Source: Candidatus Sungiibacteriota bacterium (GTDB lineage Bacteria > Patescibacteriota > Minisyncoccia > Sungbacterales > HO2-52-23). From it: 36,964 nucleotides of DNA. Below, one piece after another: positions 7,484 through 13,919 of this stretch. The notes under the pieces are model-generated. The model had not been told where the DNA came from. It did no database searches and saw only the letters and a program-made list of their open reading frames with translations. The position numbers were made by a program, and so were the translations under genes. The stretch's first letter is position 1, and the number at the start of each line of letters is the position of its first letter. The stretch lies in contig JACPYI010000009.1 in the NCBI GenBank assembly GCA_016196115.1, positions 1-36,964 of the forward strand. The letters are read 5' to 3'.

Positions 7484-7674
7484 TATCGACGGACCATAGC
7501 TTAATGGTAAATCCGTCAGCCGACGGACTTTTAAGCAATTGACCTAGGTTCTCCGTCAGCCGACGGACTAGTGGGGGCATATCGACGGACCATAGCTTAA
7601 TGGTAAATCCGTCAGCCGACGGACTTTTAAGCAATTGACCTAGGTTCTCCGTCAGCCGACGGACTAGTGGGGCA
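7484..7674 (+). repeat. Two 96-bp tandem tRNA-Lys-derived units broken by 16-nt palindromes
   Basis: The units run 7484-7579 and 7580-7674 and are nearly identical. Each keeps the tRNA-Lys blocks CCATAGCTTAATGGTAAA, CTTTTAAGCAATTGACC plus TAGGTTC, and CTAGTGGGG. Between the blocks tRNA bases are replaced by TCCGTCAGCCGACGGA, at 7512-7527 and 7552-7567 in the first unit and 7608-7623 and 7648-7663 in the second. The 5' acceptor half is replaced by the half-element CGACGGA (7487-7493 and 7583-7589). Neither unit can form a tRNA. The replacement, rather than simple insertion, is unusual. Confidence 0.9.
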
Positions 7675-7916
7675 CCACGTTGGAAAAGTCAAAGAGTTTT
7701 GGTTCGCCTCGCTTTGACCGATTCTGTCCACTACACTGATCCAACCGGACAAAATCGCTTTTTAAACTGGAAAGCACCTCAAAGACCCTTTCCGGTCTGC
7801 GTTTCTGTAATGATACAAAAGTGTATTATTTCGGAAACGCCGTCTTTTTTGCGCCAAGTCGTAATTCAAATGCTCTTATTGCAACTTTCCGGCCTAGCTC
7901 GTAATAAGCGCCGGGC
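7675..7916. other. Intergenic stretch without a recognisable gene
   Basis: About 240 bases between the tRNA-derived repeats and the fic promoter. One rightward frame is open (7699-7920, 73 codons), but its translation shows no recognisable pattern, has no ribosome site and runs into the fic promoter. A weak CCGGC/GCCGG stem near 7890-7915 has no T-tract. I see nothing supportable here; it may be degraded remnants of an older gene. Confidence 0.5.
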
Positions 7917-7945
7917 TTGATTTATTCGTTACAATCCGCTATAGT
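7917..7945 (+). promoter_or_regulatory. Promoter of fic
   Basis: TTGATT (7917-7922) and TATAGT (7940-7945) are separated by exactly 17 nt. The predicted transcript begins near 7952, only about 14 nt before the ATG at 7966. This rules out the upstream TTG at 7945 as the start codon. Confidence 0.65.
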
Positions 7946-7965
7946 TGATATATCGGATTAAACAT

Positions 7966-9060
7966 ATGGCAAATAACAACAAATTAGACCGCCGACTGGA
8001 ACAGTTACCCGCTGAAGTCTGGTCAAAAATAGCGAGAATTGATGAGTTAAAGGGGCAATGGATCGCCGGAGCGCAACTCTCGCCTCAAGTATTAGGTCGT
8101 CTCAAACGATCTGTTTTGATTACTTCAACCGGAGCATCAACTCGTATCGAAGGGGCGAGGCTTTCCGATGAAGACGTGGAAAAACTCATGCGAGGCATTG
8201 ATATCCAAAAATTTACTGACCGTGACAAGCAGGAAGTCAAAGGATATTACGAGTTGCTTGAGAATGTGTTCAATTCTTGGAAAAGTTTGAAATTCAGTGA
8301 AAGCACTATCCAACACTTCCACAAAGAACTCCTGAAATATGTAAAGAAGGACGAAGACCATCGAGGCGATTACAAAAAAAGAGAAAATCAGGTGCAGATG
8401 ATAAACGCCGCAGGCGAATCGGTTGGCGTGTTTTTTGATACTACACCGGCATATCTTGCGTCCAAAGAAACACAGGAACTGGTTGAGTGGACAGAGCAGG
8501 CTCTCGCGGATAAGAAGCATCATCCGCTTCTTATCGTGGGCGACTTCCTTGTGGAGTTTTTGCAGATCCATCCATTTCAGGATGGTAACGGCCGTCTGAG
8601 CCGTGTGCTCACCAATCTTCTTTTATTGAAAGAGGGTTATTTGTACATGCCCTACGTCTCCCATGAGAAGATAGTTGAAGATAATAAGCCGGAGTATTAT
8701 CTCGCGCTTCACCAGAGTCAAAAAACATTTTCCGCCAAAGGCGGATCCGCCTCAGGCGGAAAGACCACCCCGGACGAAACCATCATCCCGTGGCTGGATT
8801 TTTTCTTGACTATTTTCTTGAAACAATCGAAAATGGCCATCGATCTTTTGTCCAAAGAAAACATTCAACGACTGCTTACGCAAAAACAGCTCGCTGTTTG
8901 GAATTATCTCCAAAAAGTTGACAGTTCCACACCGCGCGAGATTTCCGAACAGACAAAAGTCGCTTATCCGACCGTTAGGCAAGGGATCGATAAACTGATG
9001 CGGCTCAAAAAGATTGAGCGCACCGGCCAAGGCCGTTCAACGAGCTATAGAAAGTTATAA
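7966..9060 (+). CDS. Fic-family AMP transferase with C-terminal winged helix
   Basis: A 364-aa Fic protein. Fic enzymes transfer AMP (or related groups) from nucleotides to target hydroxyls. The active-site motif HPFQDGNGR is at residues 202-210. The inhibitory motif S-x-x-x-E-G is S58-E62-G63, located N-terminal to the core, so this is a class II self-inhibited Fic. Residues 300-364 form a winged-helix DNA-binding domain (TPREISEQTKVAYPTVRQGI), as in Fic/DOC-wHTH regulators. Residues 256-265 (SAKGGSASGG) are encoded by two tandem 15-nt palindromes at 8731-8760 inserted in frame. The gene lies in the accessory island between tRNA-Lys and tRNA-Ala. The target is unknown; no separate antitoxin is needed for class II. 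Confidence 0.93.
   Translation: MANNNKLDRRLEQLPAEVWSKIARIDELKGQWIAGAQLSPQVLGRLKRSVLITSTGASTRIEGARLSDEDVEKLMRGIDIQKFTDRDKQEVKGYYELLENVFNSWKSLKFSESTIQHFHKELLKYVKKDEDHRGDYKKRENQVQMINAAGESVGVFFDTTPAYLASKETQELVEWTEQALADKKHHPLLIVGDFLVEFLQIHPFQDGNGRLSRVLTNLLLLKEGYLYMPYVSHEKIVEDNKPEYYLALHQSQKTFSAKGGSASGGKTTPDETIIPWLDFFLTIFLKQSKMAIDLLSKENIQRLLTQKQLAVWNYLQKVDSSTPREISEQTKVAYPTVRQGIDKLMRLKKIERTGQGRSTSYRKL
8731..8760. repeat. Two tandem 15-nt palindromes in frame inside fic
   Basis: TCCGCCAAAGGCGGA (8731-8745) and TCCGCCTCAGGCGGA (8746-8760) lie head to tail and total 30 nt, so the fic frame is preserved. They encode the low-complexity peptide SAKGGSASGG. They share the TCCGYC...GRCGGA pattern with the palindromes in the tRNA-Lys locus and at 30376-30390. 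Confidence 0.85.
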
Positions 9061-9095
9061 GAGGCGTGCCTGAAGATTAAAAAGAAACCGAATTT

Positions 9096-9944
9096 ATGAA
9101 AAAGCAATCAAAAAATAAAGCGATAGCAATTTTTGAAGGCCAAAAAATCCGCCGTTACTGGGACGAAGAAAAAGAGCTTTGGTATTTTTCTGTAGTTGAT
9201 GTCGTGGGAGCATTAAGCGCAAGCGACAACCCGAGAAATTACTGGAAAGTGCTAAAAAGCCGCCTAAAACAGGAAGGCAGCGAGGTGGTTACAAAATGTA
9301 ACCAACTGAAAATGCGGGCTCCGGACGGCAAGTATTACCTGACTGACGCGGCGGACACCGAGGTTATACTCCGACTCATCCAATCCATCCCGTCCCCCAA
9401 TGCCGAGCCGTTCAAGCTATGGCTGGCGCGCGTGGGGTACGAGCGGCTGGAGGAGACGGCCGACCCGGAACTCGCCATTAATCGCGCCTTAAAAACCTAC
9501 TTGCAGAAAGGATACAGTCCAGAGTGGGTAAATCAAAGGTTAAAGAGCATAGAAATTCGCAAGGCGCTCACCGATGAATGGGAAAAGCGCGGCGCGAAAG
9601 AGGGACTGGAGTTTGCCATTCTTACCGATGAAATATCCAAGGCGTGGGCAGGGCTCTCGACAAAGGAGTATAAAAATCTTAAAGGGCTGAAGAAAGAAAA
9701 TCTGCGGGACAACATGACGAATCTGGATCTGGTTTTAAATATGCTGGCCGAAACCGCGACTACGGAGATTTCGCAAAAACGCGAACCGGGAGATTTCGAG
9801 CAAAATAAGCAAGTTGCCCGAGAAGGCGGGACCGTGGCGGGCAACGCCCGCAAAGAAATTGAATCCAAAACCGGCAACAAAGCTATTACCGGCAAAAATG
9901 CCAAAAGTCTGCATAGTAAGAATGAGCCCAAAAAATTGAAATAA
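9096..9944 (+). CDS. Bro-N domain protein (phage-antirepressor type)
   Basis: A 282-aa protein with an N-terminal Bro-N domain: AIAIFEGQKIRRYWDEEKE and WYFSVVDVVGALSASDNPRN near residues 9-50, then YLTDAADTEVILRLIQSIPS near 87-106. Bro-N domains bind DNA and occur in phage antirepressors and in baculovirus BRO proteins. The C-terminal half (AEPFKLWLARVGYERLEE, then a Lys-rich helical tail) resembles the DinD/antirepressor arrangement seen in bacterial homologues. A small broken ORF begins 1 nt after its stop, as in an operon. Chromosomal copies in CPR genomes are common and of unknown role. The location between tRNA genes fits a mobile or prophage-derived origin. Confidence 0.85.
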   Translation: MKKQSKNKAIAIFEGQKIRRYWDEEKELWYFSVVDVVGALSASDNPRNYWKVLKSRLKQEGSEVVTKCNQLKMRAPDGKYYLTDAADTEVILRLIQSIPSPNAEPFKLWLARVGYERLEETADPELAINRALKTYLQKGYSPEWVNQRLKSIEIRKALTDEWEKRGAKEGLEFAILTDEISKAWAGLSTKEYKNLKGLKKENLRDNMTNLDLVLNMLAETATTEISQKREPGDFEQNKQVAREGGTVAGNARKEIESKTGNKAITGKNAKSLHSKNEPKKLK

Positions 9945-9945
9945 T

Positions 9946-10154
9946 ATGCCAAAGGAAATCGCCAACGCCAACAAAACCAAAGAATTTTACCCCGTAGGGT
10001 CGCGAACGAGTCCCTCGGGGAGACTTACCCCATTAGAGAGCCCCTAGCCTCTAACGGGGCGAGCTGCACCTGCAAGAAAATTTGGGTTGATAGTTGCGAG
10101 GACTACATCCGAATTGGTGGCAAAGAAGAAGACCGTAAGGTGATCACAAAATAA
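9946..10154 (+). pseudogene. Small ORF interrupted by a double-hairpin insertion
   Basis: An ATG at 9946 opens MPKEIANANKTKEFYP, then the frame runs into hairpin DNA and stops at TAG near 10045. After the hairpins, a different frame reads CTCKKIWVDSC then EDYIRIGGKEEDRKVITK to a TAA at 10152-10154. The two halves look like one small gene, originally co-transcribed with the Bro-N gene, that was split and shifted by the insertion. The family is not recognised. Confidence 0.45.
9990..10059. repeat. Compact two-hairpin insertion element
   Basis: Two imperfect hairpins lie side by side: CCCCGTAGGG (9990-9999) with CCCTCGGGG (10012-10020), and CCCCATTAGAG (10028-10038) with CTCTAACGGGG (10049-10059). 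Neither has a T-tract. The block is unlike its surroundings and sits inside a small ORF, so it looks like a non-autonomous, MITE-like insertion. Confidence 0.6.
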
Positions 10155-10160
10155 ATAAGT

Positions 10161-10421
10161 ATGAAAATTAAAGATTTACCACAAGTTGATAGACCGCGAG
10201 AGAAACTCGAAAAATATGGACCCGAGCGGCTCTCTGATTCGGAACTTTTGGCTATTCTTTTACGGACTGGCAGCAAGGGCATCAATGTCGTGGAATTGTC
10301 CAGCAAGATTTTGAGGAAATTTAGCGGTGTTGGTTTGGCCAAGGCGTCGGTTAAGGACCTCTCGCTCAAAAAAAATATGTGTGAACATACATCTTGTTTC
10401 TCGTTCGGGCCTATAGCTTAG
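10161..10421 (+). pseudogene. radC: Truncated radC (N-terminal third only)
   Basis: The first 70 codons match the start of RadC/UPF0758: MKIKDLPQVDRPREKLEKYG, then LSDSELLAILLRTGSKGINV and an incomplete helix-hairpin-helix (ILRKFSGVGLAKASVKDL). Similarity stops near 10370. The JAB/MPN metalloprotease-like domain of the roughly 225-aa family is missing. The frame then runs 15 codons into tRNA-Ala. It looks like a deletion remnant whose right edge is the tRNA gene. Confidence 0.8.
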
Positions 10422-10477
10422 TGGTAGAGCGCCCGCCTTGCACGCGGGATATGGGAGTTCGATTCTCCCTAGGTCCA
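10407..10477 (+). tRNA. tRNA-Ala (TGC)
   Basis: Cloverleaf: acceptor GGGCCTA/TAGGTCC with one G-T pair, D-stem GCTT/GAGC, anticodon stem CCCGC/GCGGG with loop CTTGCAC (anticodon TGC), T-stem GGGAG/CTCCC, discriminator A. The next bases are CCG, so CCA is not fully encoded. The opposite strand is translated as the C-terminus of the PAP2 gene. Confidence 0.95.
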
Positions 10478-10971
10478 CCGATAATATATCGTACCGCATA
10501 CGCGCACGCGATGCCGATGAGTATGCCGCCGAGGATGTCCGATGGGTAGTGGACGCCCGCGATGACGCGGGCGATGGTCATGAGGATGGCGGCGAGGAAA
10601 AGGACTGTCCCCCATTTTTTGTTATAAAAATAAAGTCCGGCGGCAAGGGCAAAGAAAAACGTGGCGTGGCCCGAGGGAAACGACCATGTGGTGTCGGAAA
10701 GAAGTGGGTGTATGGGGTAGACCATGAATGGACGGGGGCGGTGGTAGAAGAAACGGATCAGCTCGGTGATGCCGAGACGTGCGATAAGGGCGGAGATGAT
10801 CGGTATCCAAAAAACGGCAGTGTGGTTGCGTGCTTGGTACGCCGCTATCAGAAAAACAACGGCTACACCATAGGCAAGATATTGCGCGGAGAAAATTATC
10901 AGGAGATCAAGGGTATGCGACCGGCCTGCCAGGTTGTTGAGAGTAAAAAAAAGCGAGGTGTCGAGGGTCAT
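10411..10971 (-). CDS. PAP2-family membrane phosphatase (undecaprenyl-diphosphatase-like)
   Basis: A 186-aa PAP2 superfamily membrane protein, likely removing phosphate from a polyprenyl or lipid diphosphate at the cytoplasmic membrane. Motif 1 is FFYHRPRP, motif 2 is SFPSGH, and motif 3 is ARVIAGVHYPSD; five or six hydrophobic helices surround them. It follows uppS (41 nt apart), which makes undecaprenyl diphosphate, so a role in recycling this carrier fits. The last 22 residues (after RYIIG) are the antisense translation of tRNA-Ala, with the TAG stop inside the tRNA acceptor region. The functional protein probably ends near residue 165. Confidence 0.88.
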   Translation of the reverse strand: MTLDTSLFFTLNNLAGRSHTLDLLIIFSAQYLAYGVAVVFLIAAYQARNHTAVFWIPIISALIARLGITELIRFFYHRPRPFMVYPIHPLLSDTTWSFPSGHATFFFALAAGLYFYNKKWGTVLFLAAILMTIARVIAGVHYPSDILGGILIGIACAYAVRYIIGGPRENRTPISRVQGGRSTTKL

Positions 10972-11012
10972 AGTATAGACAACGTATTCCCATTATACCA
11001 GAGTTCGCCGTA

Positions 11013-11729
11013 TTACGTACCCCTCGTCTGTCTGCGTTTTTGATAGCCGGCCAGGACACGGCCGAGCTCGTCTTCAGAGAAATCCGGCCAGAAGGTTTTG
11101 GTAAAGTAAAATTCAGCATTGGCCGTGTCCCACATCATGAATCCCGAACTCCAGTGAGTCCAGTCAGTATCTTCTTCTGCGGTTCTGATAACCAGATCAA
11201 CGGGTGGAAGATCACGCGTCCACAAGTGATTTTTTATGTCCTGATATTTGATTGTGGATACATGTGCCTGGGAGATTTTCTGCATGGCATCAACCATCTC
11301 TTGCCTGCCATCATATCCGAAAAGGATAGTGAGATTACGTGCGGTATGCGAACTTGTTGCGGTTTCAAGATCCATGATTGCCCGATCAAGTGCGCGGCTC
11401 TGTACGATTTCTCTGCCGCGGCCATATACGCGAAAGCGAGCATGGTCTTCGCGCAAGTTCTCAAGAGATTCTTTGTCTCGGAGGTACTGGGTAAAAATTT
11501 TTACGAGTGCCGCGATCTCCATCATATGACGTTTACGCAGGTTATCTTCAGATGCGGCCCACAGGGTCAGAGAAGAGATGCCACTCTTGAACACGGCTCG
11601 TGCCATAGTCCTAAACTGCTCCGCACCTTTTTGATGGCCTTCCCAGGGAAGCAGGCCGTGCTGTTTTGCCCATCGGCGGTTTCCATCCGGAATAATGGCG
11701 AGGTGCGTTGGTATTTTTAAATCAGACAT
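11013..11729 (-). CDS. uppS: Isoprenyl transferase (undecaprenyl diphosphate synthase family)
   Basis: A 238-aa cis-prenyltransferase that builds the polyprenyl carrier for cell-wall synthesis from isopentenyl diphosphate. The family signature HLAIIPDGNRRWA is at residues 9-21 with catalytic Asp15. GHQKGAEQF and SLTLWAASEDNLRKR follow the usual order. The C-terminal motif reads DLVIRTAEEDTDW then THWSSGFMMWDTANAEFYF. The usual R-T-x-G-E-x-R spacing is altered: the second Arg is not where expected and the loop is a few residues longer. The conserved Glu (NAEFYF) and WPDF are kept. It lies between folC and pap2 in one leftward operon. Confidence 0.93.
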   Translation of the reverse strand: MSDLKIPTHLAIIPDGNRRWAKQHGLLPWEGHQKGAEQFRTMARAVFKSGISSLTLWAASEDNLRKRHMMEIAALVKIFTQYLRDKESLENLREDHARFRVYGRGREIVQSRALDRAIMDLETATSSHTARNLTILFGYDGRQEMVDAMQKISQAHVSTIKYQDIKNHLWTRDLPPVDLVIRTAEEDTDWTHWSSGFMMWDTANAEFYFTKTFWPDFSEDELGRVLAGYQKRRQTRGT

Positions 11730-11762
11730 AGGTAGTAGAACGACTCGGAAAGGTCTTTGGTT

Positions 11763-13034
11763 TCACCCCATCCTTTTTCGCAGGACATGTTCTTCCGGTA
11801 TCCAGTTTTTTCTAAGCTCGCCGGCAAGAAAAAATGAACCGACCACAAGAATCAGATCTTTTGCATGGGCCTGTTTCAGCGCGTGGCCAAGGGCTTGTTC
11901 CGGATCAAGGAGCATGGCTATGCGCGCTCCCCTTTTCAAATATTTTTTGGAGAGTAGCGCCAGTTCTTTTGGATGCGCGCACTTCCGGTCCTTGATTTGA
12001 AAGCGCGTAAACAAAATATGATCTGCACGGGGCACGATCTGCGCAAGCATGGATGCCTTGTCTTTGTTGTCTGCGGTGCCGATGATGAGTAGGAGCTTTT
12101 GAAAATCAAGCTGGTTGAGATTCTCGATCGTACTTCTGATTTTGGCGCGGTTGTGTGCCCCATCAAGCACGACCAGCGGATGCCTCTGCACGATCTCAAA
12201 GCGGCATTGCAGGCGGATGCGTTGTATGCCTTGGGTGATATGCTTTTCGTCTATGCCCAGACCTCTGGTGATGGCAGCAGCCAGGGCTTTATTATATTCC
12301 TGATAACTTTTTTCACGGGGAATGTGGTGCAACGCCACCCTTTTTTCATCGCATATTTTTTGAAACATACGAAGCAGCGCAGGACGCTGTTCCGCAGTAA
12401 AGAAGACCGATCCCTTTTTGATAATACCTGCTTTGTCCCGCCCGATCTGTTTGAGAGTTTTACCCAGCACCTCGGTGTGATCATAATCAATATTGGTGAT
12501 GGCGGTAACGCGGGGCTTTTCAATTACGTTGGTCGCATCATATCTACCGCCAAGGCCGACTTCGAGCACCACCCATTCGCACTGCTGCCTTTGGAAATAG
12601 ACACATGCAATCGCAAGGAACAATTCAAAGTACGAAGGCCTGCCGTACGGTCCATACGCATACGCGCGGTCAATGTGCGGCTTGAGATATTCAACAATAT
12701 CCGCAAGCTCGTCGGGCGCGATGTATTGTTCTCCCACCCTGATCTTCTCAATGGACGTAGTTACAAAGGGCGACGTAAACGAACCTACGTTCTTCCCCGA
12801 GGTCTGCAGTATTTCATGCACCATGGTCGTGACCGTTCCCTTCCCTGCGGTGCCGGTAATGTGGATAAACTTGAAATGCCGGTCCGGATTGTGAATCAAC
12901 CCGAGAAAATACCGCATCCGTTTCAGATATAAAGACGGCTCGTTCCGGTCCCGCATGTACTCCTTCTCTTGGGGTATATTGGAGAGCCCCTCGAGAAAAT
13001 CAATGGCTTGTTGATAACGCTGGAATGCATACAT
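11763..13034 (-). CDS. folC: Folylpolyglutamate / dihydrofolate synthase (Mur ligase family)
   Basis: A 423-aa ATP-dependent ligase adding glutamate to folates. The ATP-binding loop is HITGTAGKGTVTTMV near residues 58-72. EVGLGGRYDATNV near 158 and TNIDYDHTEVLGKTL near 180 are strong FolC signatures. VVLDGAHNRAKI near 300 opens the C-terminal Mur-ligase domain, and LVVGSFFLAGELR closes it. It starts the leftward operon with uppS, 33 nt downstream. Homologues in reduced CPR genomes may have shifted substrate, since full folate synthesis is often absent; this cannot be judged here. Confidence 0.93.
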   Translation of the reverse strand: MYAFQRYQQAIDFLEGLSNIPQEKEYMRDRNEPSLYLKRMRYFLGLIHNPDRHFKFIHITGTAGKGTVTTMVHEILQTSGKNVGSFTSPFVTTSIEKIRVGEQYIAPDELADIVEYLKPHIDRAYAYGPYGRPSYFELFLAIACVYFQRQQCEWVVLEVGLGGRYDATNVIEKPRVTAITNIDYDHTEVLGKTLKQIGRDKAGIIKKGSVFFTAEQRPALLRMFQKICDEKRVALHHIPREKSYQEYNKALAAAITRGLGIDEKHITQGIQRIRLQCRFEIVQRHPLVVLDGAHNRAKIRSTIENLNQLDFQKLLLIIGTADNKDKASMLAQIVPRADHILFTRFQIKDRKCAHPKELALLSKKYLKRGARIAMLLDPEQALGHALKQAHAKDLILVVGSFFLAGELRKNWIPEEHVLRKRMG

Positions 13035-13084
13035 AATTCCTGCATTATAATGGCGAACCTTGAAAAAATGAATAATGGTTTTGA

Positions 13085-13240
13085 TTACGACTTTTTGAAA
13101 TATACCTCGGCAGGTGTCCGGTACTCACGTGATTGATGCCTGCGTTCGGTGTTGTAGAAAGTAAAGTATTCAGTGAGACCGGAGCGTGCCTCTTCCGGAT
13201 TCCGGTACGATTTCAGGAGAATATCTTCATTTCCCGCGCA
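13085..13240 (-). pseudogene. Transposase C-terminal remnant (IS3/IS481-like, DDE integrase core)
   Basis: The minus strand from 13240 to the TAA at 13087-13085 reads EDILLKSYRNPEEARSGL, then TEYFTFYNTERRHQSREY and RTPAEVYFKKS. FYNTxRxHQ...YxTPAEVY is the conserved end of IS3/IS481-type transposases. The upstream part of the gene is absent and is replaced by a GC-rich hairpin and unrelated sequence. It was not listed by length-based ORF calling because no start remains. Confidence 0.85.
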
Positions 13241-13241
13241 A

Positions 13242-13260
13242 GCGGCGGCTTCGCCGCCGC
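13242..13260. repeat. GC hairpin at the break of the transposase remnant
   Basis: GCGGCGGC (13242-13249) and GCCGCCGC (13253-13260) form a perfect 8-bp stem with a TTC loop. The same stem-TTC-stem design recurs in the inverted repeats around the serine recombinase (34953-34971). It marks the exact point where transposase homology ends. Confidence 0.6.
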
Positions 13261-13436
13261 CAAAGCGAACCCTCTCATTTGAAAATTTTGAGTTCGTATC
13301 GTAAAAAGCTGCTGCGGGTACTGGACGAAGTTAGAACCCTTTTACTGCAAGGGAGATCGGCTTTTGCGTTCAGTTTTGGGGTATGAATCTTCTTTTGTTG
13401 TCATCAATTCAAGGGAGTTATTCTGTCTGTACGCTG
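13261..13436. other. Intergenic stretch, nothing recognised
   Basis: Between the transposase remnant and the small ORF behind the restriction operon. No coding frame with recognisable composition, RNA fold or promoter was found on either strand. Confidence 0.4.
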
Positions 13437-13547
13437 CTATTGAAACGGATTCTCCATATCAAAAACCAACTTGTCCAATGTATTGATTGCATCAGGAGCA
13501 ATCTTATATTTCATTTCATAACTTTTACTATAGTAGAGTATCTCCAT
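13437..13547 (-). CDS. 36-aa ORF trailing the restriction operon, unknown
   Basis: ATG at 13547-13545, TAG at 13439-13437. The product opens MEILYYSKSYEMKYKIAP and ends KLVFDMENPFQ, a plausible protein sequence. It begins 9 nt after the stop of the preceding small membrane-protein gene on the same strand. It could be a small protein or the shifted C-terminus of that gene. Confidence 0.35.
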   Translation of the reverse strand: MEILYYSKSYEMKYKIAPDAINTLDKLVFDMENPFQ

Positions 13548-13556
13548 CGTCTTATC

Positions 13557-13919
13557 TTACAGAGACTCAGGGAACATCTCAGGAAAAAATTTACTGCATG
13601 TGCTTGTGTTACCATCAGAAAGAGGGAATGACCAATTAGGATCCGACCGAGAACAAATTTCTTTATATTTGATTCTGCTCCTTGAACTTTCATCAAGAAT
13701 GGGTTGGGTTTGAATTGATGCGTAATATACAGTTATCATAACTCCAAAAAGGCTAACTAACAATGTTAGAGTGCCAATAATGATTGTGAGCTTACTGTAA
13801 AAGGCAGAGGATTGATTGAGTTTTTTCAATTCCCCAAGTTGCTCCCTGATTGATTTATTATCTGGGCTCTCCGGCGGCCCATAGTGTACGACCATATTCA
13901 AAGTTGTAGTTGTTTCCAA
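13557..13919 (-). CDS. Small single-helix membrane protein behind res, unknown
   Basis: A 120-aa protein. After a polar N-terminus with a predicted coiled helix (SIREQLGELKKLNQ) comes one strong membrane helix (about residues 43-68, LTIIIGTLTLLVSLFGVMI) and a polar C-terminal tail with two Cys. Its start overlaps the end of res by 22 nt, so it belongs to the mod-res transcript. No family is recognised. Restriction operons sometimes carry accessory membrane genes, but a role is not supported by sequence. Confidence 0.6.
   Translation of the reverse strand: METTTTLNMVVHYGPPESPDNKSIREQLGELKKLNQSSAFYSKLTIIIGTLTLLVSLFGVMITVYYASIQTQPILDESSRSRIKYKEICSRSDPNWSFPLSDGNTSTCSKFFPEMFPESL

Noticed and set aside
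7446-7634. Leftward 62-aa ORF with an internal repeated peptide
   Set aside because: The repeat in the protein is only the antisense reading of the 96-bp tRNA-Lys-derived tandem units; no ribosome site or family.
7484-7674. Two extra functional tRNA-Lys genes, or a CRISPR-like array
   Set aside because: Acceptor, D and T arms are destroyed by palindromes, so no cloverleaf forms. There are only two units and no variable spacers, so it is not a CRISPR.
7699-7920. 73-aa rightward ORF before fic
   Set aside because: No recognisable sequence pattern, no ribosome site, and it overlaps the -35 box of the fic promoter.
10438-11043. 201-aa rightward ORF opposite pap2
   Set aside because: Antisense shadow of the PAP2 gene, which has all three catalytic motifs.
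11040-11720. 226-aa rightward ORF opposite uppS
   Set aside because: Antisense of a well-conserved uppS frame; its composition is not protein-like.
12099-12932. 277-aa rightward ORF opposite folC
   Set aside because: Shadow of folC, whose motifs are clear on the other strand.
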